Positions 9,473 through 19,033 are shown, counted from the first letter of the stretch. The stretch is DNA of 32,418 nucleotides from an uncultured Pseudomonadota bacterium (GCA_903875345.1 CAIQVS010000078.1:1-32418); one strand, 5' to 3'. Notes: generated by a model from the sequence alone, not told the origin. A program made the numbers and translations.

Positions 9473-9841
9473 TCATTTTTTGCTGTCCTGACCGCCCGGT
9501 TTCCGCTCTTGAAAAAAATGATGCAACATACGGTGCAGCCACGGCGCCAACAGCATCCCTGTCGCGCCGATAACGAACAAGCCGCTTAGCAAGGCATACG
9601 CCGAAGCAAAAAGTTTGATTGCGTCTCCGATCAACGGCGCAACCGGCCCCATGCCGCCGAGGATCATCGACGCCTCAAGGATCGCATCAACCCAAGACAG
9701 ATGCCCGATCACATGATAGCCAACGATCCCCACCGCCAGCATGAAACCCGCGAACAGAACAGCCAGACCGGCTGAATGCGCGACGCGGCGCAGCCATTTC
9801 CGGAACGGCAGGATCGGTTGGGTATAATGTTCGTACAGCAA
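9473..9841 (-). CDS. small membrane protein, unknown function
   Basis: 122 aa with two to three hydrophobic helices; divergent from mgtA. Confidence 0.65.
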   Translation of the reverse strand: MLYEHYTQPILPFRKWLRRVAHSAGLAVLFAGFMLAVGIVGYHVIGHLSWVDAILEASMILGGMGPVAPLIGDAIKLFASAYALLSGLFVIGATGMLLAPWLHRMLHHFFQERKPGGQDSKK

Positions 9842-10008
9842 CGCACTCTCCTCAAAAGCAATTGAACTTAACCTTTAGCATGCAAATATCGTGGCTTCCC
9901 GCTCAAATCGCAACAAGCACACTGTCACCGGCGCAAAGGCAAAAGAATCTTGACTTACAGCATCTTCGGAGTGTACAGGGCGTTCAGCTGAATGGTTCGG
10001 CTAACTTT

Positions 10009-10105
10009 AACATGCGAGACGACAATGGACGGCGACAGGTGTCGGTGCGGCTTCGGCCCTGACGGCAGCGTGAGCAAGATGCGCCCCTAGGCCATCGTCC
10101 TCACC
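10009..10105 (+). promoter_or_regulatory. structured 5' leader candidate upstream of mgtA
   Basis: Long-range arms GACGacaATGG / CCATCGTC enclosing CGAC-AGGT-GTCG and GGC-TTCG-GCC hairpins. Confidence 0.3.
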
Positions 10106-10143
10106 TTCCGAAACGGGCTAAATCCGCATTCCGGGAGGTAAAA

Positions 10144-12876
10144 ATGGTCGTGCAAACCCCACAAGACAACACTGGATGGATGAAGCGCGCGATGACGGCT
10201 GTGCTGCACGTGCTGCATCCGTCGCAGGTTGCGCGCGCCCAGACGCAACGAGTCGCAGAAACGTTTCAGGACATCGCCCATCTTGAGCCGGACGCCGCCG
10301 TCTTGCGGATGAACAGCCGCGCCGAGGGCTTGTCCGACGAAGAAGCCGTCGAACGGCGCGAAGTGAACGGCAAGAACATTATCGCCCGCGAGCCGCGCAA
10401 AAGCGCCGCAGAACAAATTGTACGGCTTCTCATTAATCCGCTGAACGTCATGCTGCTTGTGTTGGCGGGAACGAATTTCTTTTTTCTCAACGACTTCGAG
10501 TCCGGCGGCATCGTGACCTTGATGATCGTCCTCAGCGTCACGCTCTGTTATGTGCAGGAATACCGCTCGAATAACGCCGCAGAAAAGCTGCGCGCCATGG
10601 TCAGCAACACGGCTTCCGTCCTGCGGCTGAAGCCACGCGAAGACAACGCGGAACAGCAGACCGAAAACGACGCGCGGCGTTCGCTGCGCATGGAAATTCC
10701 GGTTGAGGACCTCGTTCCGGGCGACATGATCTGGCTGTCGGCGGGCGACATTATTCCCGCCGATGTGCGTATTCTTTCGGCGCGCGACATGTTCGTCAAT
10801 CAATCGGCGCTAACCGGCGAGTCGCTTCCGGTCGAAAAATTCTCCGGCCTGACCGATCCGACGGCGCAGAATTTCCTCGACTTCAGCAACATCGCGCTGA
10901 TGGGCAGCCACGTCACCAGCGGCACGGCGCAAGCCATCATAGTCTCTACCGGAACCAACACCTATTTCGGCGCTTTGGCCGGTTCCATCGTCGGACGCAG
11001 GGAACAGACCAGTTTTGAAAAAGGCGTGACGCGGTTCACATGGCTGATGATCCGATTCATGCTGGTGATGGTGCCGCTGGTCTTCCTCATCAACGGGTTC
11101 ACCAAACACAACTGGATGGAAGCGTTTATCTTCGCGATGTCGGTCGCCGTCGGCCTGACGCCGGAGATGCTACCGATGATCGTTACGGTCAATCTCAGCA
11201 AAGGCGCGCTGGCAATGTCGCGCAAGAAGGTGATCGTCAAGCGCCTGAACTCGATCCAGAATTTCGGCGCGATGGATGTGCTTTGCACCGACAAGACCGG
11301 CACGCTGACGCAAGACCGGGTCATCATGAAGCGCCACGTCAATTTGAACGGCGACGACGACGACACGGTTCTGAACTACGCCTATCTCAACAGCTTCTAT
11401 CAATCCGGCCTCAAAAACCTGCTCGACATCGCGGTGCTTGAGCATGTGGAGGTGCGACAGGATTTGCATATCGACGATCAGGCCTACGCCAAGATCGACG
11501 AAGTGCCGTTTGATTTCGTGCGTCGCCGCATGTCGGTAGTCGTCGCCAAAAAAGAAACCAGCCAGCACATCCTGATCTGCAAAGGCGCGGTCGAGGAAAT
11601 CCTCGCCATTTGCAGCAAGGGCGAACTGGACGGCAAGGTTTTCGACATCACGCTGGCGCAGCGGGACGAGATGCTGAAGCTCGCACGCGACCTGAACGAA
11701 GACGGATTCCGCGTCATCGCCGTCGCGCATAAAGATATGCCTGCGGAGCAAACCGTATACGGCGTGGCGGACGAATCCAGCCTGACCTTGATTGGCTATG
11801 TCGCTTTTCTCGATCCGCCGAAGGAAAGCGCGCGCGCCGCCATCGCCGCTCTGGAAGGCCACGGCGTCAAGGTCAAGATCCTGACCGGCGACAACGACAT
11901 CGTCACGCGCCGCGTCTGCAAGGACGTCAATCTGCGCATCGACGGGCTTCTTCTCGGCAGCGATGTCGAACACATGACGGATCAAGACCTCGACCAGAAA
12001 GTCGAAGCGACAACCGTCTTCGCCAAGCTGTCGCCCGCGCAAAAGGCGCGCGTCATCGCCGCCTTGCACCGCAAGGGGCATGTCGTCGGCTTTCTCGGCG
12101 ATGGCATTAACGATGGCCCGGCGCTGAAGGCCGCCGATGTCGGCGTCTCCGTCGATACCGGAGCCGACATCGCCAAGGAATCCGCCGATATTATCCTGCT
12201 GGAAAAAAGTCTGATGGTGCTGGAGGAAGGCGTTTTGGAAGGCCGCAAGGTCTTCGGCAACATCTCGAAATACATCAAGATGGGCGCAAGCTCGAACTTC
12301 GGAAACATGTTTAGCGTGCTGGGCGCGAGCGCCCTGCTGCCGTTCCTGCCGATGATGCCGATCCAGATTCTGGCCAACAACCTACTCTATGATTTCTCGC
12401 AAACAGCGATTCCGACCGACACGGTCGACGACGAATATCTGACCGCGCCGCGCAGCTGGGACATTCGACATATCGGCTGGTTCATGGCGGTACTCGGCCC
12501 GATCAGTTCGATCTTCGACTATATCACCTACGCTGTTATGTATTTCGGCTTCGGCGCGAACACAATGGCCACGGCACCGCTGTTCCAAACCGCATGGTTC
12601 GTCGAGTCGATCCTGACGCAGACGCTTATTATCCACATCATCCGCACCAACCGGATTCCCTTCCTGCAAAGCCGCGCCAGTTGGCCATTGATCATCACGA
12701 GCCTGTCGATCTGCGCCATCAGTATCTGGCTGCCGTTCTCACCCTTCGCGCACAGCCTTGGCTTCGTCGCCCTGCCGGAGCATTTCTGGTTGGTCGTCAC
12801 GACGATCATTCTTGCCTATCTCGGCCTTGCCCATATCGTAAAACAATGGTTCGTTAAGCGGTTTGGCTGGGGATGA
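10144..12876 (+). CDS. mgtA: magnesium-translocating P-type ATPase
   Basis: TGESLPVEK, CTDKTGTLTQD, GDGINDGPALKAADVGVSVDTGADIAKESADIILLEKSL; GGGAGGT RBS before ATG. Confidence 0.95.
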   Translation: MVVQTPQDNTGWMKRAMTAVLHVLHPSQVARAQTQRVAETFQDIAHLEPDAAVLRMNSRAEGLSDEEAVERREVNGKNIIAREPRKSAAEQIVRLLINPLNVMLLVLAGTNFFFLNDFESGGIVTLMIVLSVTLCYVQEYRSNNAAEKLRAMVSNTASVLRLKPREDNAEQQTENDARRSLRMEIPVEDLVPGDMIWLSAGDIIPADVRILSARDMFVNQSALTGESLPVEKFSGLTDPTAQNFLDFSNIALMGSHVTSGTAQAIIVSTGTNTYFGALAGSIVGRREQTSFEKGVTRFTWLMIRFMLVMVPLVFLINGFTKHNWMEAFIFAMSVAVGLTPEMLPMIVTVNLSKGALAMSRKKVIVKRLNSIQNFGAMDVLCTDKTGTLTQDRVIMKRHVNLNGDDDDTVLNYAYLNSFYQSGLKNLLDIAVLEHVEVRQDLHIDDQAYAKIDEVPFDFVRRRMSVVVAKKETSQHILICKGAVEEILAICSKGELDGKVFDITLAQRDEMLKLARDLNEDGFRVIAVAHKDMPAEQTVYGVADESSLTLIGYVAFLDPPKESARAAIAALEGHGVKVKILTGDNDIVTRRVCKDVNLRIDGLLLGSDVEHMTDQDLDQKVEATTVFAKLSPAQKARVIAALHRKGHVVGFLGDGINDGPALKAADVGVSVDTGADIAKESADIILLEKSLMVLEEGVLEGRKVFGNISKYIKMGASSNFGNMFSVLGASALLPFLPMMPIQILANNLLYDFSQTAIPTDTVDDEYLTAPRSWDIRHIGWFMAVLGPISSIFDYITYAVMYFGFGANTMATAPLFQTAWFVESILTQTLIIHIIRTNRIPFLQSRASWPLIITSLSICAISIWLPFSPFAHSLGFVALPEHFWLVVTTIILAYLGLAHIVKQWFVKRFGWG

Positions 12877-13130
12877 AAGCATTTCATGCGGTATTGCATA
12901 CGATAGTAGCGTTCCCCACGCATGCTTCAAAGCCGTCGCAGCTTAAAACAAGGTTAATGACTTGTTTGGCACAATTTCAAAGCGCTTTGATATACATAGG
13001 CAACTAAACGTCGACTATTAACTATGGATTCACCTTAGCTTGATAGAGTGTGGTTTCATCGTCGCATATTCGTAGACTGCGCCAAGCAGAAGATAATTTA
13101 ATACACCACTCATTTTAGCGGAGATATTAT

Positions 13131-13631
13131 ATGACTTCCCACGATCATCATGGTACCGGAGCCGAAGCTAATGGACACACAACGCATGGGCATGCGGGGC
13201 CACATGCAGCATCCGGTCAGGCTGGCGCATCAGCCCAAAAGCTAAAAGCTGCTCAGCCCCAAGTTCCCGATAGCGAAATATCAACAGCGGCCTTGAATGA
13301 TTTGTCTTTAGGTTTAGCCCGGCATGCACACACGATCTCGGTTAGTCCAAAGGTGTTGATGCCGTATCTAAGATTGGATGACCACATAAACGAATCCAAC
13401 GAGGGTGCTCAGAGGTACGCAGATGAGCAAGCGGGTAGAGCGAGCGCACAAGCTCATAGTGCTGCGCAAACCGCAAAAACGGATGGGGGGACTTTGCACG
13501 GTAGCGGAGGAACAATCGCCGTCGAAACACTGGCACCACCTACTGCGGCAAAACCTGCAGTTACGGCCAGCGCTACTGGACAAGCATCCCCTGCGAAACC
13601 CATATCGTTGACGCAGTTTTTACCTCGATGA
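13131..13631 (+). CDS. hypothetical protein, His-rich N-terminus, Ala-rich, low complexity
   Basis: 166-aa ORF with upstream GGAGAT; composition differs from neighbours; no recognised domain. Confidence 0.55.
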   Translation: MTSHDHHGTGAEANGHTTHGHAGPHAASGQAGASAQKLKAAQPQVPDSEISTAALNDLSLGLARHAHTISVSPKVLMPYLRLDDHINESNEGAQRYADEQAGRASAQAHSAAQTAKTDGGTLHGSGGTIAVETLAPPTAAKPAVTASATGQASPAKPISLTQFLPR

Positions 13632-13888
13632 TCGCGCACCCCGTTTGATAAAGTCAGATAAAATTCTGCGGCTGAATTGGCCACGCGAATTCTGACCGGT
13701 GAACCGCCCCCAGATTCATGCCCCCTTGCGCAGTATCAGCATCCTAGCGCCACTACGCAATTTCGATGGACAGCACTGCGTCTTAACCATAATTAGATTG
13801 ATTTTAAGGGCTGTCTGTTGTACCCAAGTCGTTGGGCAATCCGTTTCCTTCCGCCCGTTTTTCACGCATACATAACTTCGGGGTTGTC

Positions 13889-15229
13889 ATGGCTGGACAG
13901 AACGATAGCGACATCAGCGCGCGAATCTCCTTTATGAATGTCTCCTCGGAAACGCGCCGTCTGCTCGCCGAATTTTGGCCTGTCGTTTTGACCGAATTGC
14001 CGGATATTCTGACCGGATTTTATGAGCATGCCGCCGCCGTCCCCGCCCTCGCTAAATTGGTCGGCACCCAAGTTCCGCGCCTGAAGAAAGCTCAGGAAAC
14101 GCATTGGGGGCGCTTGTTTTCGGGGCGTTTCGACGACGACTATTACACCGGCGTAAAAACCATCGGTATGGTGCATAACAAGATCGGCCTCGAACCCCGC
14201 TGGTACATCGGCGGTTATAATTTCGTCTTGAGCCGCCTGACCGATCTGGCCGTGCGCACCTATCGCTGGACGCCGAAAAAGATGAGCGCCGTCATTCAGG
14301 CCGTTAACAGCGCCGTGATGCTCGACATGGACATCGCGATTTCCGTTTATCAGGAAGCGCTCGTGGCGGATCGCATGCGGCGCGGCGAAAAACTGGAAGC
14401 CCTGATGAAGGAATTCGAGTCGAAGGCCAGCCATATGGTCGGGCAAGTCGCGGGAGCCGCAACGGAGTTGCAAGCGACGGCGCAATCCATGACCGGCATT
14501 GTCTCCAAGACCAATGACCAGACGACGGCGGTCGCCGCCGCCGCCGAACAAGCCAGCGCCAACGTGCAGACTGTGGCCGCCGCCGCTGAAGAATTGTCCA
14601 GCTCGGTCACCGAAATTTCCCGTCAGGTTACGGAATCGTCGAGTACGGCGGGTCGCGCTGTCGCCGAGGCCGAGCGCACCAACAAGATCGTCGCCGAGCT
14701 TGCGGAAAGCGCCGACAAGATCGGCACGATTCTCCAGCTAATCAGCACCATTGCCGGGCAGACCAACCTGCTGGCGCTGAACGCGACGATCGAAGCCGCG
14801 CGCGCGGGCGATGCCGGAAAAGGATTTGCCGTCGTCGCGTCGGAGGTCAAGAGCCTCGCCAACCAAACGGCCAAGGCGACGGACGAAATCGGGCAGCAGA
14901 TCAACCAGATCCAAGGCGCGACGAAGGAAGCCGTAACCGCCATTCAAGGCATCAGCGCGACGATCGGCGACATCAGCAAGACCGCAGCCGCCATCGCGGC
15001 GGGTGTCGAGGAACAGGGCTCGGCCACCAAGGAAATCGCGCGCAACGTTCTGGAAGCCGCTTCTGGCACGCGGGAAGTCACCGTCAACATCACCGGAGTC
15101 AGTCAGGGCGCGAACGATACGGGCTCGGCGGCCTCGCAGGTTCTCGCGGCGGCCAGCGTTCTTTCAAAGGAAGCCGAAGAGTTGAACGCCGAAGTGCGGC
15201 GCTTCATCCAAAGCGCGAAAGAGATTTAA
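13889..15229 (+). CDS. protoglobin-coupled methyl-accepting chemotaxis protein (HemAT-like, soluble)
   Basis: Protoglobin segment with [16 protein letters not shown] (proximal His), no TM helices, then MCP signalling hairpin [47 protein letters not shown]. Confidence 0.93.
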   Translation: MAGQNDSDISARISFMNVSSETRRLLAEFWPVVLTELPDILTGFYEHAAAVPALAKLVGTQVPRLKKAQETHWGRLFSGRFDDDYYTGVKTIGMVHNKIGLEPRWYIGGYNFVLSRLTDLAVRTYRWTPKKMSAVIQAVNSAVMLDMDIAISVYQEALVADRMRRGEKLEALMKEFESKASHMVGQVAGAATELQATAQSMTGIVSKTNDQTTAVAAAAEQASANVQTVAAAAEELSSSVTEISRQVTESSSTAGRAVAEAERTNKIVAELAESADKIGTILQLISTIAGQTNLLALNATIEAARAGDAGKGFAVVASEVKSLANQTAKATDEIGQQINQIQGATKEAVTAIQGISATIGDISKTAAAIAAGVEEQGSATKEIARNVLEAASGTREVTVNITGVSQGANDTGSAASQVLAAASVLSKEAEELNAEVRRFIQSAKEI

Positions 15230-15251
15230 GCCGCGTTGTCGGGGAAAGACT

Positions 15252-16236
15252 TTACAAAAACCCCAACTTCTCCACAGGCGACAAAGCTGGATGCTGCAGA
15301 AGCTTTTTAAGATAGGCCTGCACATGCGCCAGATAAGGCAACTTATCAGACCTGCCGCCAAGCGCCAAGCGCGCGATGATGCCGAGTATCCGCGTGTGGC
15401 GTTGCGCCGACAGAACCACGGCGGCGCGCTTCAGATCCTCCGGCGATAAATCCGTTTGCGTCTCCTGACGGTATACGTTCAGCACATCGTCCAGAAGCGC
15501 GTCGCCGCCGTCACGCCGCACGACTTCGCACAGCGACGCGAGATCGTAGGCGATCGAACCGATGCCGCCGTCCTGAAAATCAAGCGTTCCGATCCGCCGC
15601 CACCCCTCGCGCTGCGGCAGAAGCATCAAATTGTCCGGCATGAAATCGCGCAAGATCAGGCTGCGCGGCAAGGCATCGATCGGTCGCAATACAGCATCCC
15701 ACGCGGCGCGGAAATCCTCGCATTCGCCCGCCGTCGCCTCACGCTTCAGCGCGAACGGCACATAGGAGTCGAGGAACATCGCGGCCTGTTCGATCAGAAG
15801 ACGGCTATCGAAGACGGGCAGATCGACACCGACTATCGAATCCCTATCAAAATGCCGGTGTAGATGCGCCAGCAGCCGCGCCGCATCGGCGAAAAGCGGC
15901 AGCGCTTCCGCGCCTTCGTCGAGCATCCTGCCGACATTGCCGTCGCCGAAATCCTCCATCAGCACAAGGCCGCGCTCCGGCACGGCGGCGTAGATCACCG
16001 GCGCGCTGATGCCGAGCGCGCGCAACGCGCCCGCCAGCGCGACGAATTGCGGGGTTTTCTGATTCAGGTCGGCGTCCATCAGAATGGCGCGAGCGCCGTC
16101 GGCGCGTTCGAGACGAGCGAAATGACGCGGCGAAAAATCCGCTTCGCAGGGGCGTCTGTCGCGCGTCGCCCCAACCCGCCGCATCGATAAAATCGGTGAT
16201 TTCAAGAACGCGATCAATCAACGGGCGTTCTCCCAT
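15252..16236 (-). CDS. amgK: AmgK-like aminoglycoside-phosphotransferase-family sugar kinase, frameshifted near 16140-16152
   Basis: C-terminal ORF 15252-16217 has LILRDFMPDNLMLLPQ and LDFQDGGIGSIAYDL; N-terminus MGERPLIDRVLEITDFIDAAGWGDARQTPL lies in another frame and overlaps the tsaE stop. Confidence 0.8.
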
Positions 16237-16736
16237 CGGCCTTGCCACGCGCCCTTCGGTTTCACGGCACAATGACGCGTCGCGGCATCGTCCATCGCAA
16301 AGTGAAGTTCCAATCGATCCTCCGGTAAAAATCCCGCCGCGCGCGTCGGCCATTCGACAATCGTCACCCCGTCGGCCAACGCCTCGTGCCAACCAAGCTC
16401 ATCCAGCTCGATCTCGATCTTCAAGCGATAAAGATCGAAATGATGCACAGGGAACGTCGCCGTTTCATAGCTCTGCAGCAGCGTAAAAGTCGGACTTGGA
16501 ACTTCGCCCGTCACACCAAGAACCCGGAGCAAGGCGCGAGCGAATGCCGTTTTTCCGGCTCCAAGATCGCCCTCAAGCGCGAGCAGATCGCCGCGCCGCA
16601 GCAAAGGCGCAAGCCGCGCCGCGAGCCGTTCCGTCGCGGCGAGATCGGGCAAGGGAACATGGAACGCGTCACCTGTTGTCATGCGCATAGTCCGCGTTAT
16701 CTGAAATGACGGGGCGGGCGAATTTCCCGTCCACAC
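16218..16736 (-). CDS. tsaE: tRNA threonylcarbamoyladenosine biosynthesis ATPase TsaE
   Basis: GDLLALEGDLGAGKTAFARALLRVLG Walker A, EVPSPTFTLLQSYE, HFDLYRL, IVEWPTRAAGFLPEDRLEL. Confidence 0.93.
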   Translation of the reverse strand: MWTGNSPAPSFQITRTMRMTTGDAFHVPLPDLAATERLAARLAPLLRRGDLLALEGDLGAGKTAFARALLRVLGVTGEVPSPTFTLLQSYETATFPVHHFDLYRLKIEIELDELGWHEALADGVTIVEWPTRAAGFLPEDRLELHFAMDDAATRHCAVKPKGAWQGRWENAR

Positions 16737-16823
16737 GGAGGAGAAACCCGTTTACTATCAATTCGAGCCCCTGATTTCCTCGTGATTTACATCGTTTTGA
16801 CCTTCCCACTCCCAGAACGCAAC

Positions 16824-16848
16824 AAAAAAGAAGAGGCGCCTCCTCGGC
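16824..16848 (-). terminator. Rho-independent-like terminator of the candidate sRNA
   Basis: GAGGAGGCGCCTCTTC hairpin then TTTTTT on the minus strand. Confidence 0.5.
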
Positions 16849-16992
16849 AGGCCTCGCAGCCCATTGTCGGCGGCGAACGAGGCCAGCGGCATACCGCTTT
16901 GTTTGTCTCGGCTGGCGACTTTAACCCGAATTCCGTAGGTGCACCGGGACCCGCTGTCTCTGACAAACCCTACCCCTTTGCGACGAGGTAGT
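16824..16992 (-). ncRNA. candidate independently transcribed structured sRNA (~170 nt)
   Basis: Minus-strand promoter TTGCAA-N17-TAGGAA (17027-16999), paired elements GTTTGTC/GACAAAC, AGCGG-TATG-CCGCT, GGCCTCG/CGAGGCC, and GAGGAG-GCGC-CTCTTC hairpin followed by TTTTTT. Confidence 0.5.
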
Positions 16993-17067
16993 ACGATATT
17001 CCTATCACAACGGGTGATGGATTGCAAGAGGAATTTTTGACTATTTTTTTGGGCGGCGATCATTCCC

Positions 17068-17217
17068 TTAACGTCATTCCGGGGCGCGCCTTTAGGCGCG
17101 AACCCGGAATCCAGTTATAGGATCGGATAAAATGTGTTTGCGGGAACGCAAACTGGATTCCGGATAAAATCGCGTTTTTGCAAGGGCAAAAAGGCGATTT
17201 TTCCGGAATGACGTTAA
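17068..17217. repeat. MITE-like element, copy A (150 bp)
   Basis: Perfect 15-bp TIR TTAACGTCATTCCGG / CCGGAATGACGTTAA; nested GGAATCCAGTT / AACTGGATTCC; homologous in inverse orientation to 18518-18664. Confidence 0.8.
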
Positions 17218-17251
17218 GAAGAAACGGAAAAGGAATAAAAAGGGAACCGCC

Positions 17252-18151
17252 TCAATTCCGCCGATCGACCACGAAGCGCGCCACGTCTTCAAGATGCTTG
17301 GCGCGGCCATCGAACACGGAGAGATGCTGGATCGCCTGTTCCGACAGCAGTCCCGCCTGATTGCGCGCGCGTTCCGCACCCAAAATCGTGACGAAGGTCG
17401 CCTTGCCCGCTTTGGCGTCGCGGCCAACTGATTTGCCGGTTTCCTCTTCGGTGCCTTCGGCGTCGAGCAGATCGTCGATGATCTGAAAGGCGAGGCCGAG
17501 ATCATGCGCATAGGCGCGCAGCGCGTTGTGATGCTGCAACGACGCCTTGCCGAGAATGGCGCCCGCTTCGGCGGAGAACGCGATCAGCTCGCCGGTCTTC
17601 ATGCGTTGCAGGCGCGTGATCGCGCCGATGTCGAGCTGGGTCGTCTCGGCGATGAGGTCGAGCATCTGCCCGCCCACCATGCCGTTCGCGCCCGCCGCGC
17701 GCGCCAGCGCCGCGATCAACTTGCAGCGCACCTGCGGGTCTTCGTGGGTGCGCGGATCGGCGAGGATTTCAAAGGCCAGAGTCAACAAGGCGTCGCCCGC
17801 GAGAATGGCGGTGGCTTCGTCGAATTTTTTATGCACCGTCGGATTGCCGCGCCGCAGGTCGGAATTGTCCATCGCCGGCAGATCGTCATGCACCAGCGAA
17901 TAGCAATGCACGCATTCGACCGCAGCGGCGGCGCGTTGGGCGCATTCGTCGGCGACGCCGAAAATCCGCGCCGAACTCATCACCAGAAACGGGCGCAGCC
18001 TTTTGCCGCCGTTCAAGGCGCTGTAGCGCATCGATTCGAACAGCTTGCTTTCGGGATAATCCGATTTCGGCAGGATGCGTTCGAGCGTATCGCCGACGGC
18101 TTTGACGGCATCGGCCATGGCAGCGGCAAGAGAGGGGCTGATGGAGGGCAT
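17252..18151 (-). CDS. ispA: polyprenyl synthetase (farnesyl/geranyl diphosphate synthase)
   Basis: LVHDDLPAMDNSDLRRG and FQIIDDLLDAEGTEEETGKSVGRDAKAGKATFV; ATG at 18151. Confidence 0.93.
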   Translation of the reverse strand: MPSISPSLAAAMADAVKAVGDTLERILPKSDYPESKLFESMRYSALNGGKRLRPFLVMSSARIFGVADECAQRAAAAVECVHCYSLVHDDLPAMDNSDLRRGNPTVHKKFDEATAILAGDALLTLAFEILADPRTHEDPQVRCKLIAALARAAGANGMVGGQMLDLIAETTQLDIGAITRLQRMKTGELIAFSAEAGAILGKASLQHHNALRAYAHDLGLAFQIIDDLLDAEGTEEETGKSVGRDAKAGKATFVTILGAERARNQAGLLSEQAIQHLSVFDGRAKHLEDVARFVVDRRN

Positions 18152-18174
18152 GGGAACTCGGCAGGGGTTGGGGG

Positions 18175-18432
18175 TTAAGAAGCGAACGGAGTGGTCGAAA
18201 CTTTGCCGTCGGGACCGACGGCGATCTGGTCGATGCGCGCCTGAGCCTCGCGCAGCTTGGCCTCGCAATGACGACGGAGATTCATGCCGCGCTCATAGGC
18301 CGACATCGCGTCGTCAAGCTTGGCCTTGCCGTCTTCGAGCTGGCGCACCAGTTTTTCCAACTCGGTCAACGCGTCCTCGAAGCTGAGCTTCAGGATGTCC
18401 GGCGGCAAGGGGGAAAGAGCGGGTTTGGTCAT
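18175..18432 (-). CDS. xseB: exodeoxyribonuclease VII small subunit
   Basis: LSFEDALTELEKLVRQLEDGKAKLDDAMSAYERGMNLRRHCEAKLREAQARID. Confidence 0.93.
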   Translation of the reverse strand: MTKPALSPLPPDILKLSFEDALTELEKLVRQLEDGKAKLDDAMSAYERGMNLRRHCEAKLREAQARIDQIAVGPDGKVSTTPFAS

Positions 18433-18517
18433 GGTCGGCGACATTAAGCCGATTTCCCGCATCGGAGCAAGGGTTGCGATTGTTGTCCCGACTCTTGCCG
18501 GTCAAAATGCAAAAAAC

Positions 18518-18664
18518 AACGTCATTCTGGAAAAATCGCTTTTTTGCTCTTGCAAAAATGCGATTTTATCCGGAAGCCAGTTTGCGTTCCCGAAAGCACG
18601 TTTTAGCGGATGGCGTAACTAGATTCCGCATAAATTTGCTGCGCAAATTTTGCGGAATGACGTT
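18518..18664. repeat. MITE-like element, copy B (147 bp), inverted relative to copy A
   Basis: Ends AACGTCATTC / GGAATGACGTT; reverse complement aligns across most of 17105-17215 (e.g. CGGGAACGCAAACTGG, TTCCGGATAAAATCGC). Confidence 0.8.
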
Positions 18665-18712
18665 ATCTTTTCGGCAATCTCAAGAATTTTGGCGGGACCG
18701 CCTCGTCTGCAA

Positions 18713-19033
18713 TCAGCCGCACGTCGTTCCAGGTGGCAGCTGTATCGGTTGCTCAAAAAGGCGGTCCCCCGTCACCACACTTTTCCCATCCGGACCAACC
18801 CGCACGTTGACAGCATTTGCTCTGTTTGGTCCGTCACACGTAACCCGATACTGAGATCCACGAAAATCAAAGACTATTTTTTTTGCTTGCGCTGCCCTTA
18901 TCAGCTCACCGGTTTGATGCTGCTTATCGATGCCGTCTGCCACTACCCCGAAGCCAACCACGGCGACACATACACCACAAACTGTACCAGCTCCGATGAG
19001 CCAGCCGCGAAGGTTAGATGACTTCTTCTCCAT
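18713..19033 (-). CDS. hypothetical membrane-anchored protein
   Basis: 106 aa, single N-terminal hydrophobic helix. Confidence 0.6.
   Translation of the reverse strand: MEKKSSNLRGWLIGAGTVCGVCVAVVGFGVVADGIDKQHQTGELIRAAQAKKIVFDFRGSQYRVTCDGPNRANAVNVRVGPDGKSVVTGDRLFEQPIQLPPGTTCG

Noticed and set aside
9862-10062. 66-aa ORF in the mgtA leader as an mgtL-like leader peptide
   Set aside because: TTG start, no convincing RBS, no proline-rich attenuator character
11170-12081. 303-aa minus-strand ORF antisense to mgtA
   Set aside because: Shadow ORF; the plus strand has all P-type ATPase motifs
16758-17063. Minus-strand 101-aa ORF upstream of tsaE (and opposite ORF 16782-16991)
   Set aside because: Overlaps a region with promoter, stem-loops and terminator; better explained as a non-coding RNA candidate
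17092-17511. Minus-strand ORF ending FRKNRLFALAKTRFYPESSLRSRKHILSD, similar to plus-strand ORF 18474-18854
   Set aside because: Similarity arises from translating the two copies of the dispersed repeat; not a protein family
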